Shown piece by piece: positions 10,801 through 22,994 of a stretch of 64,000 nt of DNA (positions are counted from its first letter, which is position 1; the number at the start of each line of letters is the position of its first letter). The position numbers and the translations under genes were made by a program. The notes under the pieces were generated by a model. The model saw nothing but the letters and a program-made list of their open reading frames with translations. It was not told the DNA's origin and did not search any database. This DNA is from Odiellus spinosus. Taxonomy: Eukaryota > Arthropoda > Arachnida > Opiliones > Phalangiidae. The DNA is taken from NCBI GenBank assembly GCA_963920705.1, contig OY987226.1, positions 9,736,501-9,800,500 of the forward strand, in the 5' to 3' direction.

Positions 10801-11559
10801 GAATCTATTGCAATTCTCTGATTCGTACTAACACGGTTAGATCACATTTAGCATCAATCGTGAACTGATATGAGTTTTAAAAATATTGAAGTCATCAAAA
10901 TTTTTTTAATTTAGAATTTTAATTATGAAATCAATCAAGAATTTTAATCAGTCCCGATCAAAAGAATCATTTCCAAAAACAATTCCTCCAAAAAGGTATA
11001 TGCGTATATACCGGTACAGAGAAATGATATTTTTGTCACTGCATCAAATATATACATTTTGATTATATCATCTGTTCTCATCCCTAATCCTTATTCCCCC
11101 GGCATAAGATAACGAGACCGGAGATATAAGAGGCTTAGTCAAAAATCTTCTCCCATCAGCAAGCACCACCCTTATTTCCAGCCCTATACCACGCAGTCCT
11201 CCAACCTCATCCCATATCTCCCTTCAAGATTTCCACGGTGCCCTACGGTAACAAGACGCCGGGGGTCTGATCAATCAGAGTGAAGAAGAAGACGGTACAT
11301 TAGTGCCAAAATATCGTAATTTCAGAAACTCCTAAAAGTCTAATTTGACAAGGATCTTAGGAATCAAATCTCAATTATATATTTTGCGCTACTTTTTACC
11401 CCAATAACGTAAAATATACCGAATCACTGCCGATTCAGTTTGAGCTTTGTTTCTATCTTAAAATTTAAACTGTTGAAGGATTTATTTAGTTCCAGACGCC
11501 TATAATTAATTACCTAAGTAACTTTTCTTCAGGCTTATACCTGGAAAGCAAACTCGTAT

Positions 11560-11645
11560 ATTAGGAAAGCCAACATCACAGGAAGTTGGTAAGACACCTT
11601 TATCCAACTAAAGCATTAGAGAGATACACAGATCTCACTTCTCCT
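11560..11645 (+). repeat. Dispersed repeat pair, copy 1
   Basis: TTAGGAAAGCCAACATCACA, GGAAGTTGGTAAGAC and AACTAAAGCATTAGAGAGAT; matches 48515-48600. Confidence 0.6.
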
Positions 11646-12299
11646 ATTATCTCCTGGTATTATTTATTATTTCGGAAATATCCGAGTCAAAAATGTTCCC
11701 CTCAAAATAAATAAATTTTTGATTTTTTCATTTAATTTTAGATTCAAGTTTAATTATCTAAAAGTATTTTAGAAAATATTCCCAAATATCCCAAGATGTT
11801 TTTTATCGTTTTTCGTAATATAATTTGAAGACCAATACTCTTAAACTTCTCTAAGACCAACGGTAGACAATTTTAAGCCACTTTAACCATTAATAAATAA
11901 AATGTCTGTAATTAAGAACGACTACTTTTTAACTATCTCAAACTATATCCATGTCATGACTATAACAACACAATCATAAATTCCAAAAAAATGTTAGATA
12001 CAACATAATCACCACTGAGTTAGGCTGTTAGACGAGAGAACCTCCGATACGAAGCGCAACCTCGCGACCAATTCTCAAACTAGAGTCTCCGAATCCCTCC
12101 TATTCCCTAACTCCCTCCTCCCCCTTTTACTTTTCGTCCTCAACACTGACCAGTTGTTTAGTTTTGAACCTCCCGCGGTACTCAACAACCCTTTAAAGTC
12201 CTGGGAAACAGGGGAAAACAAGGTTTGAGCGGATCCGAATCTCTTTTGCAAAATATTATCGAAAGATAGACCACCCCGTATTAAAAGTCGACCAAACAC

Positions 12300-12740
12300 T
12301 AGTTGATAGAGCAGTCCCCTTTTCTCGCGCTTTTACCACACTGTAGCGACAAGTGCGGGTCAGAAACTGTCTCTCGATCTCTTTCGCTAGACCTCTTTCG
12401 TTCAGTTTCTACCGTTGAGCAAAGTCTCATTAAGTTTCTAGTCCCGAGATTTCGGTTCGGGGTTCCTTTTAGTTTGTCCAGTTTAGGAAAGATTGTTTGA
12501 ACTCTTTTCAAGTCTTCTCCTCGGGGATTTGGCGATACAATGATTTCGACGGAAGGTTTAACTTCGCCGCAACGTCGCGACTGTACCCTGTTTCTATTTG
12601 TTAACTTTGACAGCGACGCCGTGTCAGTTGAAAATATATTATTCTACCAGCAATATCTCGAAATCACCATCACTCACGAGTTGGAGATCGATTCCGAATG
12701 GATTAACGCACGTTTCTAGTTCGTCTTCTTATGAAAAAAG
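12300..12740 (+). promoter_or_regulatory. Candidate first exon or promoter block of a plus-strand transcript
   Basis: This block is richer in G, C and CpG than its AT-rich surroundings and ends with TTATGAAAAAAG followed by a consensus donor GTAAGG at 12741. That is what a first exon ending just after a start codon would look like. Two TCAGT-type initiator matches (near 12398 and 12624) are compatible with an arthropod start site. No continuation could be identified: splicing to the channel exon at 51.4 kb would not keep the frame, so it could only be a leader. Weak evidence. Confidence 0.25.
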
Positions 12741-14788
12741 GTAAGGAAATGAATGCTTTTATTCGTTTTACGTCTTCAGTCGCGTTACTTACGTTTAAAT
12801 CTTAAAAATATGAACTTAATTATGTAGGTTTGATCGTGAGGTTCCCCTGAATATATTAAAGGATAAGTCTCACGAGAAAAGTACAGATTCGGTGATGCTA
12901 TTACCATTTTGTTTTCGAAGGGTTGTGGATTTTTTTTTTAATTTTTTCATATTATTAAAAACTATTTTCAAAAATATAAAGCTCTGGGTTGATGTGTTTT
13001 TAAGAAACTTCAAAGTTAAAATATTTTTAATCAATTTTTCTCCTCTTGATTTGAATGTGTGGAAGATATGATTAATGAGAAACTTGAAATTAAATCTAGG
13101 TCTTTCTGGTACGTTCCCGAAAATAAATAGTTTTTTAAAAATGCATGCCAACATAATGCATTCTATTACTTTTAAAAGTAATCGTCGAGATCCGGTAATC
13201 GGTTCACAAAGTTCAATGACAATTACTTTCAATGATTACTTGTGCGCGCAGCTCCTACTGAACTAGCTCTCACTGTTAGAAAGGTCGTATGACTTTAACC
13301 TCTACTTTTTTCCGCCTTTAGATGCTATTTTAAACTTAAAAGTAATCGGTATTCAAAATTTTCCAAGTAATTTGGATCAGCCAAACACTATTTGAACAAC
13401 AGCAATATATTAAAAGTCTTAATTATCATGATGTGACTAATCCTTGAATACAAGGCGTGCCAACAAGAGGTTTAATCGATGTTAGGAGCTGGTTTAATCT
13501 GTATTCTAACATCTTTGTATATAAACTTGGTAAATAAGGCTTGAGTGCCAAATTGTGTACGAATCGTATCGTAATAAAATTATGACGCGCAAAGTTGCAC
13601 ACCGTTCGATATTTTGTGTGTAGAAATTAGGTTAAGACTTTGGGGAGATGTGTTTTGTGCTTGTTTTTCTTTTACTTCTTCATATATGGTTTAATTTAAT
13701 TTAGTTATTATAATATTAACAATCTTTACACGGAATTTAAAGTCACGATGTCACCTTTACCGAGCTGATTTTTAATATTATAGATTTAATTAACAAGACG
13801 CCTACTTCTTGGCTTATTAAACAAACGTTTAAGGAGAGCTTTCGAACAAATAATATTTATTCATAAATGGATTGATATACGGAAATATAGTATATACGTC
13901 CAAAATCTCTCCTTAAAAGTTTATTTAATATTTAGTTTATTTAATCTTAACCATGTAATAATATGCATCACCTACGTAAAGTATTTCTGATTTTGGTTTA
14001 AAAAAATATATAATTGCCTATGTACGTATGAATGTCTGTCGGTCGGGAACGTCGACGTTAGCAAAATAAGAAAAGGAGATATGAGGAATTTCAATAATTA
14101 TGATTTATAACGAATTCCGTATATATATGGTTATGCCAAATAAGAAAAATTAAATTTGGAAGAAATTCAAGAAGTTAATTAAGCAAACTTGATCAACACA
14201 TACACCTTTGGCCTTTTATATATATATAGTTACAGCACAGCACCATCATTTCAAACTTTTACCCAGTGCTCCTCTCAGTATTTAATATCGACCCTTAAAT
14301 AATGATCAAAATGACAGGGGTTAGGCCTTTTTTTGGGGTAGGTGGGGGAGGGACCCAATGCGTTCTTCACTTCTACAAAACTATTCGAACTGTACACCAG
14401 CTAGAGTCATTTTAGGAATTGGGCTCCCCATTTTTTGTCTCTCTCCAAGAACTTTCTTTCTCACAGGCTTTTACAATCGTCTTTTCGAAATTACTTTATA
14501 CCCAATGAGGATTAACATTGTGTATAAATCCGCCTCATCGTTCTTTAGTTTGAAAACTTTTATTAAAGGGATAGTTTCACTCTTTTTTGGTCACGATCTT
14601 ATTTATATATTTTATATTTTTATTGTGTACCATAAATACCATTAAATGAACAATGGAAGCTTTAGAATGTTAATAGAAGTCGCTAAAGCTATTGGATATT
14701 AAAATTTCTGAAGGATTATTTGAGCAAGGAAGAAAGAAAAAATTAGGTCTAATTCTCAAACCGTATGGGAGCCTTTTAAAATAACTGC
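12741..14788. other. Non-coding, downstream of candidate first exon
   Basis: AT-rich. A 120-codon minus-strand frame at 12870-13232 is lysine- and phenylalanine-rich in the manner of chance AT-rich translation. A further short frame near 14358 is of the same kind. No repeat element recognised apart from short TA runs. Confidence 0.4.
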
Positions 14789-15324
14789 TTAAAGGGGAGT
14801 GCAACCTAAAAACAAGCAATTTTTTATCGATTCCTTATCGTTTAAATGGACCTAATCCAACAGTAAAAAAAATTAAAAAACAAATATTAAACTAGAAATT
14901 ATTTTAAAACTTACCATCAAAATAGGCTTAGCTGGATTCATGGAGATACCTTGAACTCCCAATGGCTATTATATGGGGAATGCAGGATCTTTATGATCAA
15001 TGATCGCCAGTCCTTTACGGAGAGTTCAGGATATCGCCATGAATCCAGCTAAGCCTATTTTGATGCAAGTTTTAAATTGATTTCTAGTTTAATATTTGTT
15101 TGTAATTTTTTTTTTTACTAAATCACTTGATGTTAGATCGAGGGGTCCGACACTCTTGAATTCGCTGTACACCTGAGTTCACTGAATTCAGCTTTGACAG
15201 TGCATTGAGTTCGAACTCCTATGAACTCTGAGTTCAGCTTTGATAGTACAAAGAGTTCAAAAATTTTGCACACCAGAGTTCGCGAGTGTCTGCCCCCTCG
15301 TGTTAGATTGAATTCTCCCTTTAA
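14789..15324. mobile_element. Foldback MITE family 1, copy A (with nested insertion)
   Basis: Left end TTAAAGGGGAGTGCAACCTA; right end TTGAATTCTCCCTTTAA. The arms carry the family landmarks ATCGATTCCTTATCG, AAACAAATATTAAACTAGAA, AAAATAGGCTTAGCTGGATT and their complements. The core is of the type with GAACTCC...GATCAATGATC...GGAGAGTTC shared with the copy at 52.1 kb. The right arm lacks the TTTAAACGATAAGG block and is interrupted at 15139-15300 by a second element. Confidence 0.85.
15139..15300. mobile_element. hAT-like MITE nested in foldback MITE copy A
   Basis: A 162-bp element with terminal inverted repeats CGAGGGGTCCGACACTC and GAGTGTCTGCCCCCTCG. It is flanked by a perfect 8-bp duplication TGTTAGAT (15131-15138 and 15301-15308). 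An 8-bp target duplication and an AGGGGTC-like terminus are typical of hAT elements. The interior is built from repeated GAGTTC motifs. Removing it restores the host element's normal right end. Confidence 0.88.
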
Positions 15325-16850
15325 TTTGTAAAATTAATATATTTCGGGATTTTAATTTTGAAGATCGTGTTACTAGCCCTTTTAACAAGAGTATATTGAG
15401 ACGATTCCCTTTCTCTCTCTCTCTCTCTCAGTATATTGGAGCTTCTTTAAGAAGTCACGCCTGGTTCAGGTCCTTTTCTTTTGGAAGAACTTTTTGCCTA
15501 CTCCGGGAATTTTTTTCCTACTTTCGTTTCTTCTAGTGTATATTCAGTTCGTCCTACTGTTTTCAGCCAATGAAGCGTTACGCTGCCAAAGAAGAGTAAC
15601 AGACTAGATAGATGAATAGAAAATCTATACCTCTTTCAGCTTCGTGCTCATTGATTTCCCAAAACGGAACAGTTTATTCCATCGTGAGAATTCACCGAGA
15701 ACAAAACTATTTTACGCTCAACGTCTCATACGTAGTTAATTTCATCTTTATTTGATAGCGCGTGTAAAGGTATAAGATATCGTTATATATACTATATAAA
15801 TAATGGAGATAAATGGAAGAATAGATTCATACACGCTGTCAAAATACGATAATGTAGTTTAAAGGAAAGATAAAAGTGAAAATAAAGATGTTTTTAATTA
15901 CTATTATACTAGATTAATTACTTGGCAGTTTGGTGACCCTTAATTATAATGGTCCTAAAACAACAGACAACATTTCGGGTTAAATATAGAACATTTTAAA
16001 CAATTATTATGTACTTAGCTATGATTACCTGTCAAAAACCACGTAATATATGAAATTATATATTTACTGATTTTACTAAAAATCCTTTTACTTTGTTTTA
16101 GTTTACAAAATTATCTTTGTTAGCGACCACAACGGTGTTTTCCTTCACTTAAAGATAATTTAATTAACGAAACTAAATTTATTTAACTTAAACGCTTGTT
16201 AAATGTTAATTATCGCAAACAAAAAAAACCCCAATATAACCTCTCTTTAAACGCAAATCCTAAATATTTTTTTCTAGAGTCGTGTTAAAACTTTATCGTT
16301 AGTGTCAGACAGACAAACAAACAGACATTGCTAATTAGTGAAATATATTATGATAATTAGGCATAGCGACAGTTAAACTATCTTTGAAACGGGGATTCGT
16401 AGGTATAATAGCCTTGGTATAAGAACAAGTTCCGAACGTATTGCATATTAAAACTGGACTAAACTAAATATAGTACACCTATAGAAGGCAATGCTAAGGC
16501 GCTTCTTCCTTTTTAATAAAGGCTTCACGCGTTCTCTGAATAGTAATCCGAAATTTATAGCATTTTCTTTTCTTCCACATCTTCCACGGGGGGTCCCCTT
16601 CTCTTTCTAGGGCCCGCTCTAGAATCCTATATAGGAATGGATTATCCATATTTGCTTTTTTTCTTGTTGGAAGCTTCTTTCTTCTTATAAGGTATAAGCA
16701 ATTTTTATTAAACTACACATACTGGTATTGATAGAGCTTCGCGAATATTATTTTGCCAATTAGGGTACAGTAACTAGAAATTTTAATTGGATTCTCGTCT
16801 ATTTTTTAAGGGTTTTATTATAAAAAAGGACCCGCGCTGTGTTATTGAAA
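15325..16850. other. Non-coding intergenic
   Basis: Contains a CT microsatellite and, near 16275-16335, a GTGTTAAAACTTTATCG plus GACAGACA block that resembles 20875-20925. No gene recognised. Confidence 0.4.
15409..15430. repeat. (TC)n microsatellite
   Basis: TTTCTCTCTCTCTCTCTCTC followed by AG, a short CT run. Confidence 0.8.
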
Positions 16851-16934
16851 TTTTGGTCAAGTGGAAATATTTAGAAATTGTATTTGGTTTAATTTTGGTC
16901 AAGTGGAAATGTTTAGAAATTGTATTTGGTTTAA
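16851..16934. repeat. 42-bp tandem duplication
   Basis: TTTTGGTCAAGTGGAAATAT... is repeated immediately with one substitution (ATATTT to ATGTTT); both end TTGTATTTGGTTTAA. Confidence 0.95.
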
Positions 16935-17089
16935 TTTTGTTAAAAAGGAAAATGTGATAATTTCCAGTTAATTATATCATGTTCTGCAAACTGGATTCAT
17001 TAGCCCTACTTCCGGTTCGAAGTGATTTCAATCTGTACAAATTCTTGACAAGTCGGAATTGCTGATGCCAATGAGAGATCATTTAAAAA

Positions 17090-17215
17090 ATGACGCGTGG
17101 ACCAATTTAATTTGTCGGAGCACGTGTCGCGGGGATTTTAATAAGTCAACGCTGGGGCGTCTTTTGATTGTACTCGGAGTTTCTCTTTTTTAATTGAATG
17201 CCAAAATCAGAAGGT
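17090..17215 (+). repeat. Dispersed repeat with partner near 37.8 kb
   Basis: GACCAATTTAATTTGTCGGA, GTGTCGCGG, TGTACTCGGAGTTTCTC and TTTAATTGAATGCCAAAATC run parallel to 37795-37920 (GGTTTAATTTTTTC, GTGTGCCGCGG, GATTAGTCCGAAGGTTCTAC, TAAATTGAATGTCAAAATTA). Confidence 0.5.
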
Positions 17216-18404
17216 TTCTGATATTTGTACAATTAAGAAGAATTTCCTGAATGTTTGACTACGAAAACGAATCTTATTTTTAGAAGCAGAATCAATTAAA
17301 AACAAGGTGGTTCAGGGGGTCACGGTAGTTACGCAACGTGGCGACTGGTTTTCGCGGCCGAATTAATTTATTTTAGAAAATTTTCAATTTAAGTGGTTTT
17401 TGCGTGAAGTTTTTGGAATTATGTGGTTTTGCGATAAGTTTTTCGAGTTAAATCGTTTTCGCTTTAAGTAAACAGCGACCTTAATTAGTGCCGTGGCCTA
17501 TTTGTATCTAAAAATCTAGATTTTAAAAAGAAAATCTAGTATAGTGATGAACAAAATCTAGATGCACTTTGGGGTCATAGAGTTAGCACGTATGCTTGTG
17601 TCCAAGGGAAAAATAAAATCATAGATGGTACATTTGCACCTATTCATATATTTTACCTATTCACCCTCCCTTTAACATATCGTATTACCTTTTGAGTTAA
17701 ACGCCAGGCTCGAAGTATGGACAAGTCAAGGATGACAGACCGTGTTTAATTTCGAAATAAGGTATACTTGAACATATATCTTCAACGTTGAAAACTTGCG
17801 GTGAATAAAAATTGAGGCTAATTTAAATAATCGTGCAGCTAATAATCCCGCGTTTAAATTTAACAAGAATGAACCTAAACGTCTAAACCTAGCGTGGAAA
17901 GAAACTTCTAGAAAAAGGGGTTCATTTATAGATCATCATCACCTTCTACAACCTAATAACCGTGACACCGTTTTAGAGTGCAAGCCCATCACACACCTAT
18001 TTTTAAACGCGTCATATCGACGTATTTCAAGTATGCTACACTATAATCTCGGGGGCTTCTTAAAATAAGTGAAGGCGCGTGCGGGTTAAGTTTTGCCACG
18101 GCCGACAAAATGTTTGATACCCGGGTTAGACAATGTTAATTAGCATTTTCCTTAGAGATTCAGTTCGGCCATTCTATGACTAGCACGTAGTGCAGCCTAG
18201 ACTATAAAAATCGGTTCAACATACAACTTAAAGACACGTTTACATTAACCATTATGGACAAAAGGAATATTTTTCCAGACAATTCTTCATTTAAAATCTA
18301 AGCTATAAGTCAAAATGTCTTAATTTTTAGTTAAAGCAAAAGTTTATAACCATAAAAGCTATTAACACCAGTGGAGAAATGCTGGATTTGTAATTAAACT
18401 CTTA

Positions 18405-18500
18405 ATTAATTAATGCAACCGAACGAAAAGTGATTTTTTTTTATAGATTCCTTATCGTTTAAACATACCTAATCTACCAAATAAATCGTATAATTTTAGG
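18405..18500 (+). mobile_element. Foldback MITE family 1, left-end fragment
   Basis: Carries TGCAACCGAACG, then TATAGATTCCTTATCGTTTA and CCTAATCTACCA, the outer left arm of the family. The remainder of the element is absent. Confidence 0.6.
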
Positions 18501-18774
18501 CAAACGGAAAATATATAAATGTTAGCACTTTTTCCAAGATGGTAGTTATAAAATAAATATTTTTACTATCTTATATATATATTTAGTGTATCTTTTTGTA
18601 ACGATATTTCCGAAAATGGTACTAAAATTCCATATGGAACTCGTGAAAAAACCCTGACAGTCCAATTTTAAATCTGGTCCTGTAAACTCCGCTTCGAGTC
18701 TCTTTTTCGCACGAGCTCAAAAAGGCTCCTAGCTATCTTTTGCCCTAAATCCGGGCTTAATAAGCTGTGTCTAC

Positions 18775-19032
18775 GTGTTTGTACAAGACTATTATAGCGT
18801 CACACCCAGATTTGAGGCTCTTCTTATAAGGTCTCGGGAACATCCTACCCAAGTCGCGAGAAACCTTGGGGTCCGTACCATCACTAATTTACAACACCAT
18901 TTAAATTCCAGGGCTGCCATAAACCCCGCTAGAGTTTACTTTCAAATTGTTGGTGATGACTTACTATACTTACAATTGGATCTATTGCGTAGTTGGAGTG
19001 GAATTGCGAATCAGATTGAAAAGTTACTGTAA
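18775..19032 (+). other. Open stretch of doubtful coding value
   Basis: About 85 codons with fairly balanced amino-acid use (RSREHPTQVARNLGVRTI, DDLLYLQLDLLRSW) from a GTG, with no upstream ATG context, splice sites or known domain. It might be a transposon relic. I do not assign a function. Confidence 0.15.
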
Positions 19033-19290
19033 AAGATACGAAGGAAGTGCCCTATTAGAACGATATTTAAAGATAACAGGCGATGCTAAGAACTGAATTC
19101 ATTCGGTTCTTCATGATGGATAAGATATGGTGGTATATGGCTAAGAAAAAGGTGTTTCCCTGTATAGTCTAGGATTTCCTACATCCTGGGTATCGTTCAA
19201 TATTAGCCATATTTAATACCCCAGCTTTGTATGGGCACGTTTATAAACCATATATGTATTATAAAGGAACAATGAAATATAATGCAAGTT

Positions 19291-19650
19291 TTAAAGGGAG
19301 AATGTAACCTAAGGAAGTGATTTTTTTCAAGTTTAAATAGGGCTAATTCACCAGTAAAAAAAACTACAAACAAATATTAAACTAGAAATGAATTGAAAAC
19401 TTGAATTCGTGGCGATCCTGAGCTCCCAAAATAAGGACCATCCTTCATGATAGCCATGAATCCAGCTAATCTTATTTCCCGGATAAGTTTTAAATTTATT
19501 TCAAGTTTAATATTTGTTTGTAATGTTTCACTGGAAAGTAGGCTTAGCTGGATTCATGGAGATCCTGCATTTCTTCGCACTGAACGATCATCGACCAATG
19601 AGCAAAGACTCGTCGTTAAGGCGAGATCTTCGTGAGACTTCCAAATAATA
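19291..19650. mobile_element. Foldback MITE family 1, rearranged copy C
   Basis: Starts TTAAAGGGAGAATGTAACCT and holds a complete short fold (left arm, short core, right arm to about 19530). This is followed by a second inner left arm from AAAGTAGGCTTAGCTGG with the long core (GACCAATGAGCAAAGACTCG, TTAAGGCGAGATC). It looks like two copies fused or one copy partly duplicated. The outer right end is missing. Confidence 0.75.
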
Positions 19651-19764
19651 GAAATGTTTTTTAACTAAATAAAATTAGAAACTTCATCCTTTAAACAAAA
19701 ATCATGTAAAAATAATAAAGTTTAACGTATTTGGGATATATAACAAAAAAATGTATTACTTCAA

Positions 19765-19966
19765 TACATAGTTTTCAGTAAAGGGGCAAAAGATAATTCC
19801 ACCCCTCTTACCCAGCTTTGCTTTCATTCCCAGGTTGCCAGGAGCTTGTGAGTGCAGTTCAGAACAGATCAGTTTCAAAACTGAACTCTAGCCTTTCCCT
19901 CTGCACTCACAAGTGGTTGGCAACATGGGGGGAAAGGCACTTACCCCCTTTAGTGAAAACTATGTA
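19765..19966. mobile_element. MITE family 3, intact palindromic copy
   Basis: The ends are TACATAGTTTTCAGTAAAGG and CCTTTAGTGAAAACTATGTA. Inner arms pair GTTGCCAGGAGCTTGTGAGT with ACTCACAAGTGGTTGGCAAC. The centre has a smaller fold (CAGTTC...AAAACTGAAC). About 202 bp, no coding potential. Confidence 0.85.
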
Positions 19967-20454
19967 TATTTTGTACGCTTTATTTAAAAAATATAAACCT
20001 AAAACTAAACGGGGCAATCTATGATCCAAGGGGAGGCATGGCCAGTCCAAGGGGGGAAATTGCCCCCTTTGCCTACCCTGCGGGCGCCCATATTTCTAAT
20101 AACATTCAATTTAACACCCACCATTTAAGAAATTAAATATTTAGTTTTCATTTCATCCTCTCTTTATCTTACGTAACCACCCCCGCTTTTGAGGATTAAG
20201 GGACTATAGTTTGCGAACTGGGTGTGTAACTATATAGATCTATGTAACGCGCGAACCGAGAGTTCATGTACGAGATCTTTCCAGGTCGGTCAGCCGGCCA
20301 ATTTCCAACATGATTTGTTTGGGTGTATAAATTCCGTGCAAAAGTTTATTACCTCTACTATGGCCAAAGTATACACACAGATAGTTTACTAACTTTAGAA
20401 TTATGGTCAGTAGAGATCGAACAGCTTTCCCCGTCGGCCAGAGTGTGCACGTGA

Positions 20455-20515
20455 TATGATCGCTTTCGAGCGGTATCTTTCGTGAAAGTACTTAATACAG
20501 AAAGTCCTACCCTTT
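20455..20515 (+). repeat. Dispersed repeat with inverted partner at 31.4 kb
   Basis: GATCGCTTTCGAGCGGTATC, then TTTCGTGAAAGTACTTAATA and AAAGTCCTACC. The reverse complement occurs at 31370-31430. Confidence 0.65.
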
Positions 20516-21867
20516 ATTTTAAACTTATCGTTAATCACGTTTTTCCCATATTCTTCGTCATTTAAATTAAACACAAAATATGTTCAATAAATATGGAAAA
20601 ATTTATTAAACTGGTGATTATTGTATTATCATATTATTACCGAAAACAAATTAAATGAGGTTAATATTACGGTGGCGTAATTCCGACTGAATTTGCATGC
20701 TTATAGTTCAAAATAGAAGCGACATTGTACTAAGTTGATAAATATATACTTATATTCTATTCTCTCTTAATTAAATTTATTAAGTCGGTTGAATGAAGCT
20801 GTTTCGTGCCACGGAATGTCAAGTTCGATGTTTAAAGACTGTTTAACAATTCGCTTTAGCTCTAGCGTTTAAAGTTTAGCTTTAGTGTCCGACAGACAGA
20901 CAGAGAAGTGACGAATACGCAGAAACGTATTCAACAATATAACATTTTTTCCTAGATCTTTCTTATCAAATTGCCCTTAGACTTTTGGTCTCTTATCAAA
21001 GTGTCGTTCCGTAAGGAGTTTATTTATTTATTTTGTCGGAAAAAACTGGGATGTATAACTCGCTCAGTTCTTAAAGACGATTACTATTTTTTCTTTATGC
21101 AATTTATTTATTTGGTATCGCAACACCGTAACCATTACAAGTAGGGTCTTTTTCAACTAAAACTGCATGTGTCGAGAGAAATAGAGATAGAGGGGTAAAG
21201 CTTATATAGCTTTATTTCGAATTTTGTCTCAAATACAATCTATATTACTATGGTTCAAGGTCAGTTTGCAATTCACGTAACACTACAATGTGAGGCAATA
21301 CACAGAGTTAAATAAAATTAAAGAAAAAGTAGTTTACGCAAACTTCTGGAGAATTGGGAATATAAAATAATTCGCCCTTGATTTGGACTAAGGTTGAAAG
21401 TTAGGTTACATCTTATTTCTATTATTATTTCACTTATAGGAAAAAAAGGGTAGCTTGGGTTTTGCACGTATTGTAAACTAAAAATGAATTTTTAAGGGTC
21501 GACATATAGAGGGAGTGGAGTACCGCGTTGGTCGACGTCGCCAGGCCGCGAAAAATTTCCTGTTCTTGACTTCTCGGCTGATGGATGTTGAGGGATTTGT
21601 GAGAGGATTTGAGAGGATTTTGACTTAACTTTCGCGCCGATTGCTTCTTAAGAATTTTACTCCTTGTACAAATAAAAACTGCTTATGACGATTTTTCTAC
21701 TTTTCCCTTAGGGTAACCATCGTGGTACACGAGTGGGACCACTACTACCCCTCGCGTGAATATGTCAAAGACGTTTGAAATTTTTTTTTATAAGATTTTT
21801 AGATTTTTAAATAATCGTAAAATTGCTGGAATATATTAAATTTTAAAGGGAAAGGAAAATGCATTAC

Positions 21868-22165
21868 AATAGTCGCGTTCATACTAGGCCTTGGAATCGA
21901 TTTAAACCGTTTCAAAATGTTTCAGTGTGAACAACAAGCCGTCTTTTCTCGAATCGATTTGATTCGATTTCTCAAAACTGCTTCGGGAACCAGTTTCATA
22001 CCGATTCGGTTTCAACAACCGATAAATGAAGCTACAATAAATCGATTTATAAAGATAATGTGTGAACACATGACGTTTAAAACGATTGCTGGGGATTTGA
22101 ATATCTGTTTGATTTTACCGTTTCAAATCGATTAAGAAATGCTAGTGTATGTGACCGTAGCTATA
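21868..22165. mobile_element. MITE family 4, copy 1
   Basis: Left TCGCGTTCATACTAGGCCTT and GGAATCGATTTAAACCGTTT; right TTTCAAATCGATTAAGAAAT and GCTAGTGTATGTGACC. The interior is rich in AATCGATTT/GATTCGATTT palindromes. The family recurs at 24.42, 36.65, 46.74 and 47.08 kb. Confidence 0.75.
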
Positions 22166-22181
22166 GTGATCCGCTATTATC

Positions 22182-22608
22182 TTAACATATGCAACCTAAT
22201 AAATGTTTTTTTATAGATTTCTTATCGTTTAAATAGGCTTAATCCACTAGAAACAATATTACAAACAAATATTGAACTATAAAAATCAATTAAAAATAGG
22301 ATTGACTGGATTTTTTTTTAGATTCTGAATTTCTTCGCATTGACGAGTCAGCGACCAATCGAATGTCAGTGGAAGTTTCACGGAGATCTCGCGTTAACTA
22401 GAAAGCTTTGCTCATTGGTCTCTGACTCATTAATGCGAAGAAATTCAGGGATCTCCATGAATCCAGCTAAGCCTATTTTCCGGGTAAGTTTTAAATTTAT
22501 TTCTAGTTTAATATTTGTTTGTAAATTATTTCACAGGTGGATTAAGGCTATTTAAACGATAAGGAATCGATAAAAAACACTTGTTATCAGGTTGCATTCT
22601 CCCTTTAA
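22182..22608. mobile_element. Foldback MITE family 1, full-length copy D
   Basis: Both arms are present: ATGCAACCTAATAAATG...TTATCGTTTAAATAGGC on the left and GCTATTTAAACGATAAGGAA, then GGTTGCATTCTCCCTTTAA, on the right. The core pairs TTCTTCGCATTGACGAGTCA with TGACTCATTAATGCGAAGAA. The left terminal GGGAGA is degenerate. This is the most complete inverted repeat of the family in the window. Confidence 0.88.
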
Positions 22609-22981
22609 CGTCAGTACCAATAATATAATATTATTTACACCCCAAATTTAAATTTAAACTCGGCTAATAGTTTGCCTGAAAGCGTTAACGTCCTGTTTTA
22701 TATAATAATAACGCGAGCAAAATAGAGCTTGGCATATCTTTCATGTAATTCAATTATATTCAAGGAGTGTAAATTTGCCTTGAAACGCAAATGAGTTTTG
22801 GGGCGACAGTTTGTGTATACATAAAGATCATTCAAACTTCATCAAACATAACAGCGTCTGCAAGGCTACACTTCCTTACATTCCTTGGTTTTTAATATCT
22901 TAGAAGTAAAATACAACATAGAAGTCCGAATGGGACAAAATGAAGTTTATTCGCGAAGTTAGAGTTAATTAAGGATTATGT

Positions 22982-22994
22982 GGGGGGGGGGGGG
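22982..22994 (+). repeat. G13 tract
   Basis: Thirteen consecutive G followed by AACGAAATG in AT-rich DNA. Similar G15 and G11 tracts occur at 28720 and 50874. Confidence 0.92.

Noticed and set aside
12870..13232. 120-codon minus-strand frame
   Set aside because: Lys/Phe/Ile-rich, overlapped by another frame on the opposite strand, no domain and no splice context; typical of AT-rich chance frames.
19447..20024. Two short open frames
   Set aside because: The first spans the rearranged foldback MITE, the second the palindromic family-3 MITE; neither has protein-like features.
21917..22135. Open frame of 72 codons
   Set aside because: Lies wholly within a family-4 MITE.
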